This document shows positions 27,821 through 41,851 of a DNA stretch of 64,000 bases, one piece after another (the stretch's first letter is position 1; every line of letters begins with the position of its first letter). The translations under genes were made by a program, and so were the position numbers. Origin of the DNA: Bordetella parapertussis (GTDB taxonomy: Bacteria; Pseudomonadota; Gammaproteobacteria; Burkholderiales; Burkholderiaceae_B); the NCBI GenBank assembly GCA_945872285.1, contig CAMBZR010000005.1:9082-73081 (forward strand), read 5' to 3'. Under the pieces are notes generated by a model. It was not told where the DNA came from and ran no database searches. It saw only the letters and a program-made list of their open reading frames with translations.

Positions 27821-28702
27821 TTAAGCGCTCAGGTGCGCACGCATTTTTTTCATAGCCGCAACTTCAATCTGACGGATACGCTCTGCCGACACACCAAATT
27901 CGGCGGCTAACTCGTGCAGGGTCGCACCACCATCGTCTTGCAACCAGCGCGACTCAACGATTCGACGCGAGCGCTCGTCAAGCGTTTCAAGCGCCTGCGT
28001 CAGGCCCGTGCCTTGCAACGCATCGAGGGCATGACGCTCGAGTACCTGTGTGGGATCTGAGCGACCCTCGTCTGACAGGTAAGCGATCGGCGCATACGAC
28101 TCGTCATCGTCATCTTGGTTCTCAAGTGAAATTTCGCGTCCTGACATACGGACTTCCATTTCGCGCACATCTTCTGGGTTCACTTTTAGGGTCGCGGCAA
28201 TCGTGGCGACCTGTTCCGTATCCAGGGTCTGACCGTCAGGACGCATGCTGCGCAGATTAAAAAATAGTTTACGCTGCGCCTTGGTGGTAGCGACTTTGAC
28301 CATGCGCCAGTTGCGCACCACATATTCATGAATTTCGGCTTTAATCCAGTGCACCGCAAAAGAGACGAGTCGCACGCCTCGCTCTGGATCAAAGCGCTTG
28401 ACCGCCTTCATCAGGCCGACGTTGCCCTCTTGGATGAGGTCAGCGTGGGGCAGACCATAACCCAGATACTGCCTGGCAACAGACACGACCAGACGCAAGT
28501 GCGACAACACGAGTTCGCGGGCGGCGGCAATATCCTCATGGTCGCGCAGCCGTCGGGCAAGCGTGAGCTCTTGCTCTAGCGAAAGCACCGGCAAGCGGTT
28601 GACGGTCGAGATATAGGCGTCGATTGTCCCGAGCGACCCGGGGTTCGAGATGGCCATCGCTAGTTGTGAGGGTTTTAAGGTCAAGGCAGCCGAAATTGTC
28701 AT
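27821..28702 (-). CDS. rpoH: RNA polymerase sigma-32 (heat-shock sigma factor)
   Basis: A group-3 sigma factor of 293 residues. Region 2 has LIQEGNVGLMKAVKRFDPERG; the RpoH box QRKLFFNLR, which separates sigma-32 from other sigma factors, is present; region 4.2 reads ERIRQIEVAAMKKMR. It directs transcription of chaperones and proteases after heat shock. A CIRCE operator lies about 45 bases upstream of the ATG, so transcription is probably repressed by HrcA and released by heat. The usual neighbours ftsY/ftsE/ftsX are absent. Confidence 0.96.
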   Translation of the reverse strand: MTISAALTLKPSQLAMAISNPGSLGTIDAYISTVNRLPVLSLEQELTLARRLRDHEDIAAARELVLSHLRLVVSVARQYLGYGLPHADLIQEGNVGLMKAVKRFDPERGVRLVSFAVHWIKAEIHEYVVRNWRMVKVATTKAQRKLFFNLRSMRPDGQTLDTEQVATIAATLKVNPEDVREMEVRMSGREISLENQDDDDESYAPIAYLSDEGRSDPTQVLERHALDALQGTGLTQALETLDERSRRIVESRWLQDDGGATLHELAAEFGVSAERIRQIEVAAMKKMRAHLSA

Positions 28703-28745
28703 AGGTTGATCGCTCCAATGGCCAAGGCGAATCCGAGGTGTTATG

Positions 28746-28772
28746 TTAGCACTCTCGCGTCCCGAGTGCCAA
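28746..28772. promoter_or_regulatory. CIRCE operator (HrcA binding site) upstream of rpoH
   Basis: TTAGCACTC at 28746-28754 and GAGTGCCAA at 28764-28772 are separated by exactly nine bases. The CIRCE consensus is TTAGCACTC-N9-GAGTGCTAA, so the site differs at one position only. It sits 43 bases before the rpoH start codon. No T tract follows, so it is not a terminator. HrcA itself is not encoded in the window. Confidence 0.9.
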
Positions 28773-28886
28773 TGTGACGGCTTTTTAGGCAGAAAGTTCC
28801 GCAGTGGTTCTCAGAGTGTTAATCTCAAGGGGCTGCGGTCGGCGACTAGCGGATGTTAAGTTTGCCGATTCATTTTGGGTTCGGAT

Positions 28887-29831
28887 ATGGCCGATTTAGT
28901 CAGGTTTTTATCAAAAATTTTATTGGCATGTCTGCTTGTCATAGCCGTTGGCTGGACAACGTACATTGGCGTGCGCTTTTATCACGCCGAGCAGGTGGCC
29001 TACCGCTGGGTGTCTGGGTTGGCCGCCAAACAAGCCGAATTCGAAAAAAAGGTTGCCAGTGGCGGGGGCAACACCCTGACGGGGTACGCCACGCCTGACC
29101 GCCCTAAAGTCATCGAAGGCATCGAAGGTAATCTGTCTGGCCTAACCTTTGACGCACTTCAAAAACGGCTCTGGGCTGTTTCAAATAAACCCACGACGCT
29201 TTTTGCGCTGTCGCTTGACGGGCAACTGCTGGCCTCTTATCCGCTTAAAGGGATGTCTGACGTAGACGGAATCGCCTGGATCGGCGGCAATCGGGTGGCC
29301 CTCGTCAATGGCAGACGCAACCGAGTTGCCTTGGTCGAGATCCCGGCCACCCCCCAAACCATCGACACCACACGGGCGTTTTCCCTCGTGCTGAGGTTCG
29401 GCGAGTCTGAAGACCGTAATTATGGTTTTCAAGGGCTTGGCTACGACCTCAAGCGAGACCGACTTTACATCGCGAAAGAGCACAGCCCCCGGGCGCTCTA
29501 CCGTGTCAGCGGACTGAATTACCTCCAGGCGCCGGACTCGCGCGGACTCAGAGTTGAAAACGTGAGCCGCTGGCTCGACGAGGTACCCTTTGCAACAGAC
29601 TTGTCCTCGGTTGAGGTTGACCCGGCGACGGGGCGAGTTTTTTTGTTGAGCGAAGAGTCGCAAATGATTGTGCAGCTTGACGGCGACAGCGGGGAGGGGC
29701 GCGGAATGTTATCCCTATCCTCAAAGGGCACGACGCCAATGCCGCGACCCGAAGGGATCGCCACCGATGAGGGTGGCAGCCTGTACATCGTAAGCGCCCC
29801 AAACCTGTTTTATCGTCTGCGCAAGCCCTAA
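28887..29831 (+). CDS. SdiA-regulated domain protein, membrane anchored
   Basis: A 314-residue protein with one N-terminal membrane helix (about residues 7-27) and an outer domain that looks like a beta-propeller of the SdiA-regulated (YjiK-like) family: repeated strand motifs such as TLFALSLDGQLLASYPL, GLGYDLKRDRLYIAKE and LSSVEVDPATGRVFLLSEE. Function of the family is unknown. ATG 28887 is preferred over TTG 28875, but neither has a strong ribosome binding site. It diverges from rpoH and lies 31 bases before a transposase-like gene. Confidence 0.75.
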   Translation: MADLVRFLSKILLACLLVIAVGWTTYIGVRFYHAEQVAYRWVSGLAAKQAEFEKKVASGGGNTLTGYATPDRPKVIEGIEGNLSGLTFDALQKRLWAVSNKPTTLFALSLDGQLLASYPLKGMSDVDGIAWIGGNRVALVNGRRNRVALVEIPATPQTIDTTRAFSLVLRFGESEDRNYGFQGLGYDLKRDRLYIAKEHSPRALYRVSGLNYLQAPDSRGLRVENVSRWLDEVPFATDLSSVEVDPATGRVFLLSEESQMIVQLDGDSGEGRGMLSLSSKGTTPMPRPEGIATDEGGSLYIVSAPNLFYRLRKP

Positions 29832-29862
29832 TGGCGCACACCGGCACTTAGGCTACACAGCA

Positions 29863-30573
29863 ATGGCCCGGCTTTCACGACTTTATGCCCCAGCGGCCGT
29901 GCACTTAGTTCTGGCGCGCTTTGCAAGTTCGGCCGGCCTTGGCAACCACGACTCAGCCGCGCGAAGCTACCCGCTTTTGCTGAACTGGCTTGGGCAAAGC
30001 GCCCAGCAATATCAGGTTGCAGTGCATGGCTGGTGCCTTTCGCCCCAAGTGCTGCTCGTGCTGGCCACCCCAGCTGATGCGCTTGGGCTGCCGCGTTTGA
30101 TTCAGGATTTAGGGCGTCGCCTAGCCGCCCAACTTAAGACGGGAAGCGTATTTAACGGTCGATATCATTCTGCGATCCTAGAACCTGGGCAGTGGGTGCT
30201 ACCCAGCTTAATTTGGCTCGAACGCGCCGCGATGCGTGAGGGCTTGGCTAGCGAACCCGCTCAGTGGCTTTGGAGCTCTGCGCGCGCGCACGCCGAGGGT
30301 TTAGATACCCGAGCATCTTGGCTGCAGCACCATCACGACTACTGGCAATGTGGCAACACGCCGTTTGGACGGCAGGCCAGTTACCGAGAGCACCTGAACA
30401 GAGGCAACACGTTCGCACAGGATCAGGCAATCGAAGTGGCGCTCAAGGGCCAGTGGGGGCTTGGTAGGGCTGAGTTTTTAGCCAACCTGTCGGTCGAGGC
30501 AGGGCGTCGGGCGCAACCGGGCCTGCGTGGCAGACCTAAACGCGAGGCGGGCAGCGCGAAAAAGCCCTTGTAG
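29863..30573 (+). CDS. Degenerate REP-associated transposase-like protein (RAYT/Y1 family)
   Basis: A 236-residue protein with the layout of IS200-like/REP-associated tyrosine transposases: VHLVLARF near the N terminus (in place of YHVxxRGN), FNGRYHSAIL (in place of FQGRFKS) and the C-terminal LERAAMREGLASEPAQWLWS. The metal-binding HUH motif, usually NHVHLL, is replaced by SPQVLL at residues 60-65, so nuclease activity is doubtful. The reading frame is intact and ends in a basic tail, which suggests that the protein is kept for another purpose. A pair of REP-like palindromes lies just downstream, then gltB. Confidence 0.72.
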   Translation: MARLSRLYAPAAVHLVLARFASSAGLGNHDSAARSYPLLLNWLGQSAQQYQVAVHGWCLSPQVLLVLATPADALGLPRLIQDLGRRLAAQLKTGSVFNGRYHSAILEPGQWVLPSLIWLERAAMREGLASEPAQWLWSSARAHAEGLDTRASWLQHHHDYWQCGNTPFGRQASYREHLNRGNTFAQDQAIEVALKGQWGLGRAEFLANLSVEAGRRAQPGLRGRPKREAGSAKKPL

Positions 30574-30621
30574 CAGGCAGACGGCAGAGCTTTTTAAAGA
30601 AGGCTGAGGGTGCAAGTCGCA

Positions 30622-30689
30622 TAATGGTACGTCCCCATTAAATATACGATTTTTTGATTCATTCAATAAATTAGGGACGCACCCTAATT
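30622..30689. repeat. Head-to-head pair of REP-like palindromes
   Basis: TAATGG-TACGTCC-CCATTA (30622-30640) and AATTAGGG-ACGCA-CCCTAATT (30669-30689) are two hairpins whose cores are inverted relative to each other: GGTACGTCCC on one strand and GGTGCGTCCC on the other. Two such units in opposite orientation form a BIME-like element. They follow the transposase-like gene and precede gltB. Similar GGTnCGTCCC palindromes accompany RAYT genes, as I recall. Confidence 0.6.
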
Positions 30690-30772
30690 AAATCCGCTTG
30701 CTGCGCTGCGTTTTCAGGCGTATTGTCTTTCTCTCGCACTGCAACATGCCCGTAGTGGTTCAGGAGCACCTC

Positions 30773-35509
<4,737 letters not shown>

Positions 35510-35518
35510 GGAAACATC

Positions 35519-36985
35519 ATGGGAAAAATCACTGGTTTTTTAGAGGTCGATCGGCTGCAAGAAGCTTCAGAGGCTCCTGCAAGTCGCCTGAAACACTGGC
35601 GCGAATTTGTCTTGCACCTGTCAGACGAGCAGGCAGGCAAGCAAGCTGCGCGCTGCATGGATTGCGGAATTCCGTTCTGCAACACCGGCTGCCCGGTCAA
35701 CAACATCATCCCCGACTGGAACGACTTGGTATACCGCCAAAATTGGCGTGGCGCACTTGAGGTGTTGCACTCTACCAATAATTTTCCTGAATTTACAGGT
35801 CGGATCTGCCCCGCGCCGTGTGAATCCGCCTGCACGCTCAACATCAACGATGAGGCCGTCGGCATCAAGTCGATCGAGCACGCGATCATCGATAAGGGCT
35901 GGGCCGAAGGCTGGGTCGTGCCTCAACTTCCTGCCCACCAGACTGGTAAGACCGTCGCCGTGATTGGCTCAGGCCCCGCAGGTCTGGCCTGCGCGCAACA
36001 ATTGGCGCGCACAGGTCACAGCGTCACTGTCTTTGAAAAGAACGATCGGATCGGCGGCTTGCTGCGCTATGGCATCCCCGACTTCAAACTCGAAAAAACA
36101 CTGATTGATCAGCGCATCGCTCAAATGCAAGCCGAGGGTGTGAGCTTCAAAACTTCGCATTACATTGGCAGCGCTGCAGATGCCCCTGAACAAAAATTAA
36201 CCGTCCTGACCCCCGAGGCATTACAAAAAGAGTTTGACGCCATCGTCCTGACTGGCGGCTGTGAAACTCCGCGCGACCTGCCGATTGCCGGGCGCGAGCT
36301 CGAGGGTGTGATGTATGCGATGGATTTTTTATGTCCACAAAATAAGGTTGTTGCAGGCGATACGCTCAGCGCTCAGGTACTCGCAAAAGGCAAGCACGTC
36401 ATCGTCATTGGTGGAGGCGATACCGGCTCGGATTGCGTGGGCACCAGTAACCGACACGGCGCCAAATCCGTCACGCAGATTGAACTCATGCCGCGCCCAC
36501 CCGAGACCGAAAATAAAGCGATGACTTGGCCCTACTGGCCCGCTAAATTGCGCACCTCTTCGTCGCACGAAGAGGGCGCCGAACGCGACTGGGCAATCAC
36601 CAGTAAATCTCTGGCAGGCAAAGGCGGTAAAGTCGAGAAGCTCGTCGTTGCACGCGTAGAGTGGATCAAAGACGACGCCTCGGGACAGCTAAAAATGCAA
36701 GAGGTAAAAGGCTCAGAATTTGACATCAAAGCTGATCTCGTCTTGCTTGCCATGGGTTTTGTTGCGCCTGTAAGCAATGTCTTAACTGCCTTTGGCGTCG
36801 AGCAAGATGCGCGCGGCAACGTGCGCGCCAACACCGACGACTATCGCACGAGTCTTGCAAACGTCTTTGCTGCCGGAGACATGCGGCGCGGTCAATCACT
36901 GGTCGTTTGGGCGATTCGTGAAGGCCGTCAATGCGCGCGCGCAGTTGATGAGTTTTTGATGGGCGTTAGCGAATTGCCCCGTTAA
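35519..36985 (+). CDS. gltD: Glutamate synthase small subunit
   Basis: The small subunit (488 residues) passes electrons from NADPH through FAD and two [4Fe-4S] clusters to GltB. Visible are the N-terminal cluster motifs [17 protein letters not shown] and [12 protein letters not shown], the FAD-binding [16 protein letters not shown], the NADPH-binding [15 protein letters not shown] and the C-terminal FAD motif [17 protein letters not shown]. Length is normal and the gene is coupled to gltB. Confidence 0.97.
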   Translation: MGKITGFLEVDRLQEASEAPASRLKHWREFVLHLSDEQAGKQAARCMDCGIPFCNTGCPVNNIIPDWNDLVYRQNWRGALEVLHSTNNFPEFTGRICPAPCESACTLNINDEAVGIKSIEHAIIDKGWAEGWVVPQLPAHQTGKTVAVIGSGPAGLACAQQLARTGHSVTVFEKNDRIGGLLRYGIPDFKLEKTLIDQRIAQMQAEGVSFKTSHYIGSAADAPEQKLTVLTPEALQKEFDAIVLTGGCETPRDLPIAGRELEGVMYAMDFLCPQNKVVAGDTLSAQVLAKGKHVIVIGGGDTGSDCVGTSNRHGAKSVTQIELMPRPPETENKAMTWPYWPAKLRTSSSHEEGAERDWAITSKSLAGKGGKVEKLVVARVEWIKDDASGQLKMQEVKGSEFDIKADLVLLAMGFVAPVSNVLTAFGVEQDARGNVRANTDDYRTSLANVFAAGDMRRGQSLVVWAIREGRQCARAVDEFLMGVSELPR

Positions 36986-37008
36986 CGCACGTTCACCCGA
37001 GACTCTCT

Positions 37009-38010
37009 ATGACTTACCCTGCTAAACGCTTGCGCGCACTTGCCCTCGGCCTATTGGTGCTCTGTTTGACCACCCCCGCCGGTGCCCAGACGGCTTCAGA
37101 GGGCGCCAAGCCCTGGCCGAACAAAAGCATCACGCTGGTGGTGACGTATGCAGCAGGGGGCTTTGCCGACACGCGCATGCGATTACTCGCGCGCAAGCTG
37201 ACGGATAAACTAGGCCAGCCGGTTGTGGTCGAAAATAAAACCGGGGCAGGTGGCGTGATTGGTACCGCCTTTATCGCCAAAGCGCCGCCCGATGGCTACA
37301 CGATTGGTTCGGGTAACTTAGCGCCGCTAGCCGTCAACCCAAGCTTGATGACCATGCTGCCTTACAACCCCACCAAAGAGATTGCGCCTATCATCCTGAT
37401 TGAAAACAGCCCTTTGGTGCTCAGCGTAGCCAACAGCATGCCCGTCAAAAGCTTGCCCGAGCTCATCGCGCTGGCTAAAAAAGAGCCCGGCAAGCTCACC
37501 TTTGGCTCCTCCGGCATTGGGGGTGCCCACCACCTGTCGGGTGAAATGTTTCGCGAAATCGCCAAGATTGATATCTTGCACGTGCCTTACAAAGGCGGCG
37601 CGCCCGCCTCGACAGACCTCATGGCGGGCCACTTGAGCATGATGTTTGAAATGGGTTATGCCGCGCTTCCGGCAATCAGGGGCAACAAGATCCGGCCACT
37701 CGCGGTGACCTCAACCAAAAGGCTCGCCCTGCTGCCCGACGTGCCCACCATGGCCGAGCTCGGTGTGGCTGACTTTGAGTCCTACAATTGGCAGGGAGTG
37801 ATCGCTCCGGGCGGCACACCCCCGGCCATCATCAGCAAACTAAATGCCGCCCTAAACGAAATCCTGCGCGACCCTGAAGTGCTCAAGCAGATTACAGACT
37901 CCGGCAGCCAACCCGCAGGCGGCTCACCCGAGGCGTTCGCTCAATTCATTGCGAGCGAAACCGCAAAATGGGCCAAAGTGATTCAAGCTGCAAACATTCA
38001 GCCTCAGTAA
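37009..38010 (+). CDS. Tripartite tricarboxylate transporter receptor (Bug family)
   Basis: A second periplasmic Bug receptor, 333 residues, with signal peptide ending near TPAGAQ (residue 27). The mature part has WPNKSITLVVTYAAGGFADT, VVENKTGAGGVIGTAFIAKA and the C-terminal PAGGSPEAFAQFIASE. It is 24 bases after gltD on the same strand but probably unrelated in function; Bug genes are often orphans scattered through Burkholderiales genomes. No TctAB genes adjoin it. Ligand unknown, likely a carboxylate. Confidence 0.9.
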   Translation: MTYPAKRLRALALGLLVLCLTTPAGAQTASEGAKPWPNKSITLVVTYAAGGFADTRMRLLARKLTDKLGQPVVVENKTGAGGVIGTAFIAKAPPDGYTIGSGNLAPLAVNPSLMTMLPYNPTKEIAPIILIENSPLVLSVANSMPVKSLPELIALAKKEPGKLTFGSSGIGGAHHLSGEMFREIAKIDILHVPYKGGAPASTDLMAGHLSMMFEMGYAALPAIRGNKIRPLAVTSTKRLALLPDVPTMAELGVADFESYNWQGVIAPGGTPPAIISKLNAALNEILRDPEVLKQITDSGSQPAGGSPEAFAQFIASETAKWAKVIQAANIQPQ

Positions 38011-38154
38011 CTTCGCCAGAAAACCAAGAAACCTGATTGCATCGCAGGCTAAATATCACACGGCGGGCGTTACAATCAGTGTCTTGGGCTTGAACGCTTG
38101 CAGGTTCTGTTTGCGCTGTGCCGCTGAATTCTGCTTGGCTCCTTTTGGTTCTCT

Positions 38155-38988
38155 ATGCTTACGCCACCCCTGACCTCAAACCAAGCAGTGCTGCGCCTCG
38201 AAAGCGTCTCGCTTGGCTACGGTGATTTCACTGTGCTGCAAGACATCTCGCTCGAGGTCATGCCCGGCCAAGTTGTGGCAATGATGGGCGGCTCGGGGTC
38301 AGGCAAAACCACATTGCTGCGTGCCGCGACGGGCCAACTCGCGGCGCGTAGCGGAACAATCACCCTGTTTGGGCAAGACCTCGCGTACACCAATCGCCCG
38401 GGCTTGCAAGCCCTCAGGCAACGGATGGGCGTCCTTTTCCAACAAGGCGCGCTATTTACCGACCTCAATGTCTTTGAAAATGTTGCCTTCCCGTTGCGCG
38501 AACATCTCACCCTGTCTGCGTCACAACTTAGCGAGCGCGTTCTCGAAAAACTCAACGCAGTCGGCCTGCGTGCAGCCGCACACCTAAAAGTCTCTGAAAT
38601 CTCTGGTGGCATGGCGCGTCGCGTCGCACTGGCCCGCGCGGTCGTGCTTGAGCCTGAGCTCGTTCTCTATGACGAGCCCTTCGCCGGACTCGATCCGATC
38701 TCGCTTGGCATCACGGCGCGTCTGATTCGCAGTTTGTCAGACCGCCTGGGCTGCGCTTCGGTGGTTATCACCCACGACATTGCCGAATCTTTCGCCATCG
38801 CGGATCAGGTGTATTTAGTGGGTCAAGGCCAGCTTAAAGCGCACGGCGCGCCGGTAACTCTTGCTGCCTCGACCGACCCGTACGTGCAGCAGTTCTTAAA
38901 TGGGCAGGCCGATGGCCCCGTCGCTTTTGATTATCCCGTCACACCCGCCTTTGAAGCCTGGCTCGTTCAGACAGGCGCCCGAATATGA
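38155..38988 (+). CDS. mlaF: Phospholipid transport ABC ATPase MlaF
   Basis: The ATPase of the MlaFEDB inner-membrane complex that moves phospholipids between inner membrane and the periplasmic carrier MlaC. The 277-residue protein has Walker [12 protein letters not shown], the signature [15 protein letters not shown] and Walker [14 protein letters not shown]. The SGGMARR variant is typical of MlaF rather than other ABC ATPases. The stop overlaps the mlaE start by four bases (ATGA). First gene of the operon; 144 bases upstream are free of genes. Confidence 0.94.
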   Translation: MLTPPLTSNQAVLRLESVSLGYGDFTVLQDISLEVMPGQVVAMMGGSGSGKTTLLRAATGQLAARSGTITLFGQDLAYTNRPGLQALRQRMGVLFQQGALFTDLNVFENVAFPLREHLTLSASQLSERVLEKLNAVGLRAAAHLKVSEISGGMARRVALARAVVLEPELVLYDEPFAGLDPISLGITARLIRSLSDRLGCASVVITHDIAESFAIADQVYLVGQGQLKAHGAPVTLAASTDPYVQQFLNGQADGPVAFDYPVTPAFEAWLVQTGARI

Positions 38989-39770
38989 GTCGCCCCAGTT
39001 TTTTAAGCACGCTCGGCCAAAGTGTGCGTGCCCGACTCACCGGGCTCGGCCTGTTTACTCGGTTCTTTTTGATGCTGTTACAGCGCAGCGGGATCGTCTT
39101 CAAGCGCCCTCGGCTAGTTTCTCAGCAAGTGCACTTCATCGGTAATTTTTCACTGCTGATTATTATTGTCTCGGGTTTATTTGTGGGCTTTGTTTTAGGC
39201 TTGCAAGGTTATTACACCCTGAACCGCTATGGCTCTGAAGAGGCGCTTGGCCTGCTGGTCGCGCTCTCGTTGACCCGAGAGTTAGGCCCCGTCATTACGG
39301 CCCTGCTGTTTGCCGGGCGAGCGGGCACCTCGCTGACGGCAGAAATTGGCCTAATGAAAGCCGGCGAGCAATTGGCCGCCATGGAGGTCATGGCGGTCGA
39401 CCCACTTACCCGCGTCTTTGTGCCGCGTTTTTGGGGTGGCGTGATCGCCATGCCGATTCTGGCGGCAGTTTTTTCGACGGTCGGCATTCTGGGGGGCTGG
39501 GTGGTGGGCGTGCTGCTCATTGGTATCGACACCGGCGCCTTTTGGTCACAAATGCAAAACGGAGTGGATGTCTACAAAGATATCTTAAATGGCGTAATAA
39601 AAAGTATTATCTTTGGTGTCGCAGTGACGTTAATCGCGCTTTACGAGGGCTGGCGCGCGCGGCCGACCCCCGAAGGCGTCGCGCGTGCAACCACGCGCAC
39701 CGTCGTGACAAGCTCTCTTGCGGTCTTGGGCCTAGATTTTCTCCTGACTGCGCTGATGTTCAGTCACTAA
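38985..39770 (+). CDS. mlaE: Phospholipid transport permease MlaE
   Basis: The permease of the Mla complex, 261 residues with about five or six membrane helices. Characteristic are [16 protein letters not shown], the [20 protein letters not shown] stretch and [20 protein letters not shown] of the MlaE/YrbE family. Translationally coupled to mlaF and followed after twelve bases by mlaD. Confidence 0.94.
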   Translation: MSRPSFLSTLGQSVRARLTGLGLFTRFFLMLLQRSGIVFKRPRLVSQQVHFIGNFSLLIIIVSGLFVGFVLGLQGYYTLNRYGSEEALGLLVALSLTRELGPVITALLFAGRAGTSLTAEIGLMKAGEQLAAMEVMAVDPLTRVFVPRFWGGVIAMPILAAVFSTVGILGGWVVGVLLIGIDTGAFWSQMQNGVDVYKDILNGVIKSIIFGVAVTLIALYEGWRARPTPEGVARATTRTVVTSSLAVLGLDFLLTALMFSH

Positions 39771-39782
39771 CCGAGTCAAAAA

Positions 39783-40298
39783 ATGTCGAACGAAAAAACA
39801 GATTGGTGGGTGGGTCTCTTTGTGTTGCTAGGTGCGCTTGCGCTGGCTTTTCTCGCTTTGCGCGCCGGTAACCTTAGTAGCTTTTCGTTTGCGCCGACTT
39901 ACGCCCTCTCGGCAAAGTTTGACAACATCGGCGGGCTAAAAGTCCGCGCGCCAATTAAAAGTGCTGGCGTCGTGGTCGGCCGTGTGGCGAGCATCACGCT
40001 TGACGAAAAAACCTTTCAGGCCGTTGTGACGTTTCAGCTCGAAAAAAACTATTTGTTTCCAAAAGATTCTTCAGCCAAAATTCTAACTTCGGGTCTGTTA
40101 GGCGAACAATACATTGGCCTTGAGGCTGGCGGTGACGAGGCCAATCTTGTCCCGGGTGCCACCCTACAATTTACGCAAAGCGCAATCGTGCTTGAAAGTC
40201 TGATTAGTCAGTTTTTGTATTCGTCTGCCGAAAAACAAGGCACCGCAGCTGCCGGCGACGCAAACACCGCGGCAAAACCCACAAAAACCACACCTTGA
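39783..40298 (+). CDS. mlaD: Outer-membrane lipid asymmetry substrate-binding protein MlaD
   Basis: An MCE-domain protein of 171 residues, anchored by one N-terminal helix (about 9-27). The MCE core SAKFDNIGGLKVRAPIKSAG, then GVVVGRVASITLD and LTSGLLGEQYIGLEAGG, is clear. MlaD forms a hexameric ring that holds phospholipid above the MlaE permease. The C-terminal tail is short and Ala/Thr-rich. Confidence 0.94.
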   Translation: MSNEKTDWWVGLFVLLGALALAFLALRAGNLSSFSFAPTYALSAKFDNIGGLKVRAPIKSAGVVVGRVASITLDEKTFQAVVTFQLEKNYLFPKDSSAKILTSGLLGEQYIGLEAGGDEANLVPGATLQFTQSAIVLESLISQFLYSSAEKQGTAAAGDANTAAKPTKTTP

Positions 40299-40310
40299 CG
40301 GTCAAGCAAC

Positions 40311-41108
40311 ATGCGCACTCGTTTATCTTTTCGCTCTTTGACTCTGGCACTTAGTGCCTTGGCGCTTGTGGTACTGACGGGCTGCGCCACGCGCACGCTG
40401 GGGCCACCCAATCCAAACGACCCGCTTGAAGCCTCTAATCGAGCGGTCTTCGAGTTCAACGACGCCGTTGATCGCGCAATCTTAAAGCCAGTCGCGCAAG
40501 CCTACGCGTTTGTTACGCCTCAACCCGTTCGTACCTGTATTAACAATATCTTTTTGAACCTTGGCGACGTTTGGTCGTGGTTTAACAGCACCCTGCAGGG
40601 GCGCCAGGTGGACGCCTTGAACACCTTTGGCCGAGTTCTACTGAACAGTACGATGGGGCTAGGTGGCTGTTTGGATCTGGCCAGCCAAACTGGCGCCAAG
40701 CGTATCCCGAACGACTTCGGCGTCACCCTGGGCGTATGGGGGTTTGACTCTGGGCCTTATCTAGTGCTACCCATTATCGGCCCAAGTACGCTCAGAGACG
40801 GCGTCGGCCGGGCTGTCGACGTGTATATCAATCAGTTTGGGTATGGCTCATTGATTAATAATATCGATGTGCGCAACTCGATCTATGGCCTTGAAGTGGT
40901 CGCGCGGCGCGAAGCCTTGCTCGAGGTCACCAACACCGTCGACCGCACCGCGCTTGACCCCTATAGTTTTATTCGCGACGCCTACCTTAAACGTCGCAGT
41001 GTGCAGGTCAACGGCTCGAACGCCGCGGCCGAAAAGCTGCCAAGCTACGAAGATTTTGAGGCGTCGCCCGCCGACGAAAAGGCGCTTGGCCTGACTCCAA
41101 AAAAATGA
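40311..41108 (+). CDS. mlaA: Outer-membrane lipoprotein MlaA (VacJ)
   Basis: An outer-membrane lipoprotein of 265 residues that removes misplaced phospholipids from the outer leaflet and hands them to MlaC. The lipobox LTGC puts the lipidated cysteine at residue 25. The body has NDPLEASNRAVFEFNDAVDR and the segment DFGVTLGVWGFDSGPYLVLP, followed by PSTLRDGVGR, all typical of VacJ. In Escherichia coli it lies elsewhere; inclusion in the operon between mlaD and mlaC is the betaproteobacterial arrangement. Confidence 0.95.
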   Translation: MRTRLSFRSLTLALSALALVVLTGCATRTLGPPNPNDPLEASNRAVFEFNDAVDRAILKPVAQAYAFVTPQPVRTCINNIFLNLGDVWSWFNSTLQGRQVDALNTFGRVLLNSTMGLGGCLDLASQTGAKRIPNDFGVTLGVWGFDSGPYLVLPIIGPSTLRDGVGRAVDVYINQFGYGSLINNIDVRNSIYGLEVVARREALLEVTNTVDRTALDPYSFIRDAYLKRRSVQVNGSNAAAEKLPSYEDFEASPADEKALGLTPKK

Positions 41109-41163
41109 AACCCTGCGACGCACCTTAGCAAATCGTAGTGCCCTCACTCGAAAGGATCTGTTA

Positions 41164-41799
41164 ATGAATACCCGCCTTTCTGTCTGCATGAAATTGTTCG
41201 TTTGTTCCCTGTTATTGAGCATCGGGCAGGCCACACACGCACAAAACAAGCCTGATCCAAACGCCGCACCTAACGATTTTGTGCAACAAGTTGCAGATCA
41301 AATGCTGGCTGCGCTGAAGTCTGACAGCAGCGTGCGCGCTGGTAATACTGCGCGCGTCAATACGCTAGTGGATGAATTGATTTTGCCAAACGTCAACTTT
41401 GAAAAAACCACGCGGCTCGCGGCCGGTCGCTATTGGCGTCAGGCAACACCCGAGCAACAAGCCGCACTTGTGAAGGCGTTTCGGGGCACCCTTGCGCGCG
41501 CCTATAGCGGCGCATTTACCCGCGTGGACGAGGCCACGACCATTAAGACCTTAACCTTTCGGGGCGAGCCTGGCGCCACGGACGCGGTGGTCAAGTCGCA
41601 AGTCACGCAACGCGCCAACACGCAACCCATTGCACTCGACTATCGCCTGGAAAAAACGCCCGAGGGCTGGAAGATCTACGACCTGAACGTCGAAAATATC
41701 TGGCTGATCGAAAACTATCGCAACCAGTTCGCTCAGCAAATTAGCCAAAACGGCATCGATGGTTTGATCCAGGCACTCAACCAACGGGCACAACAATAA
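41164..41799 (+). CDS. mlaC: Periplasmic phospholipid carrier MlaC
   Basis: A periplasmic lipid shuttle of 211 residues with a signal peptide ending near residue 27 (ATHAQ). Matches to the Tol-Tol-like MlaC/Ttg2D family include LVDELILPNVNFEKTTRLAA, YWRQATPEQQAALVKAFRG and the C-terminal GWKIYDLNVENIWLIENYR. The STAS-domain gene mlaB normally follows in this position, but only 72 bases separate it from the next ABC transporter gene. Confidence 0.94.
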   Translation: MNTRLSVCMKLFVCSLLLSIGQATHAQNKPDPNAAPNDFVQQVADQMLAALKSDSSVRAGNTARVNTLVDELILPNVNFEKTTRLAAGRYWRQATPEQQAALVKAFRGTLARAYSGAFTRVDEATTIKTLTFRGEPGATDAVVKSQVTQRANTQPIALDYRLEKTPEGWKIYDLNVENIWLIENYRNQFAQQISQNGIDGLIQALNQRAQQ

Positions 41800-41808
41800 A
41801 GTCCAATA

Positions 41809-41851
41809 AGCCCTAAAGGGCTGACACCGGCGCAGGCTTGTTTTGCCTGCG
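41809..41851. other. Two short hairpins between mlaC and the ABC exporter genes
   Basis: AGCCC-TAAA-GGGCT (41809-41822) and CGCAGGC-TTGTTTT-GCCTGCG (41831-41851) are perfect stems of 5-6 and 7 base pairs. No T tract follows either one, so they are not typical Rho-independent terminators; they may affect mRNA processing or attenuate reading into the downstream genes. Confidence 0.45.

Noticed and set aside
28746..28772. Inverted repeat upstream of rpoH as a terminator
   Set aside because: It has no T tract, lies upstream of both flanking genes, and matches CIRCE at all but one position.
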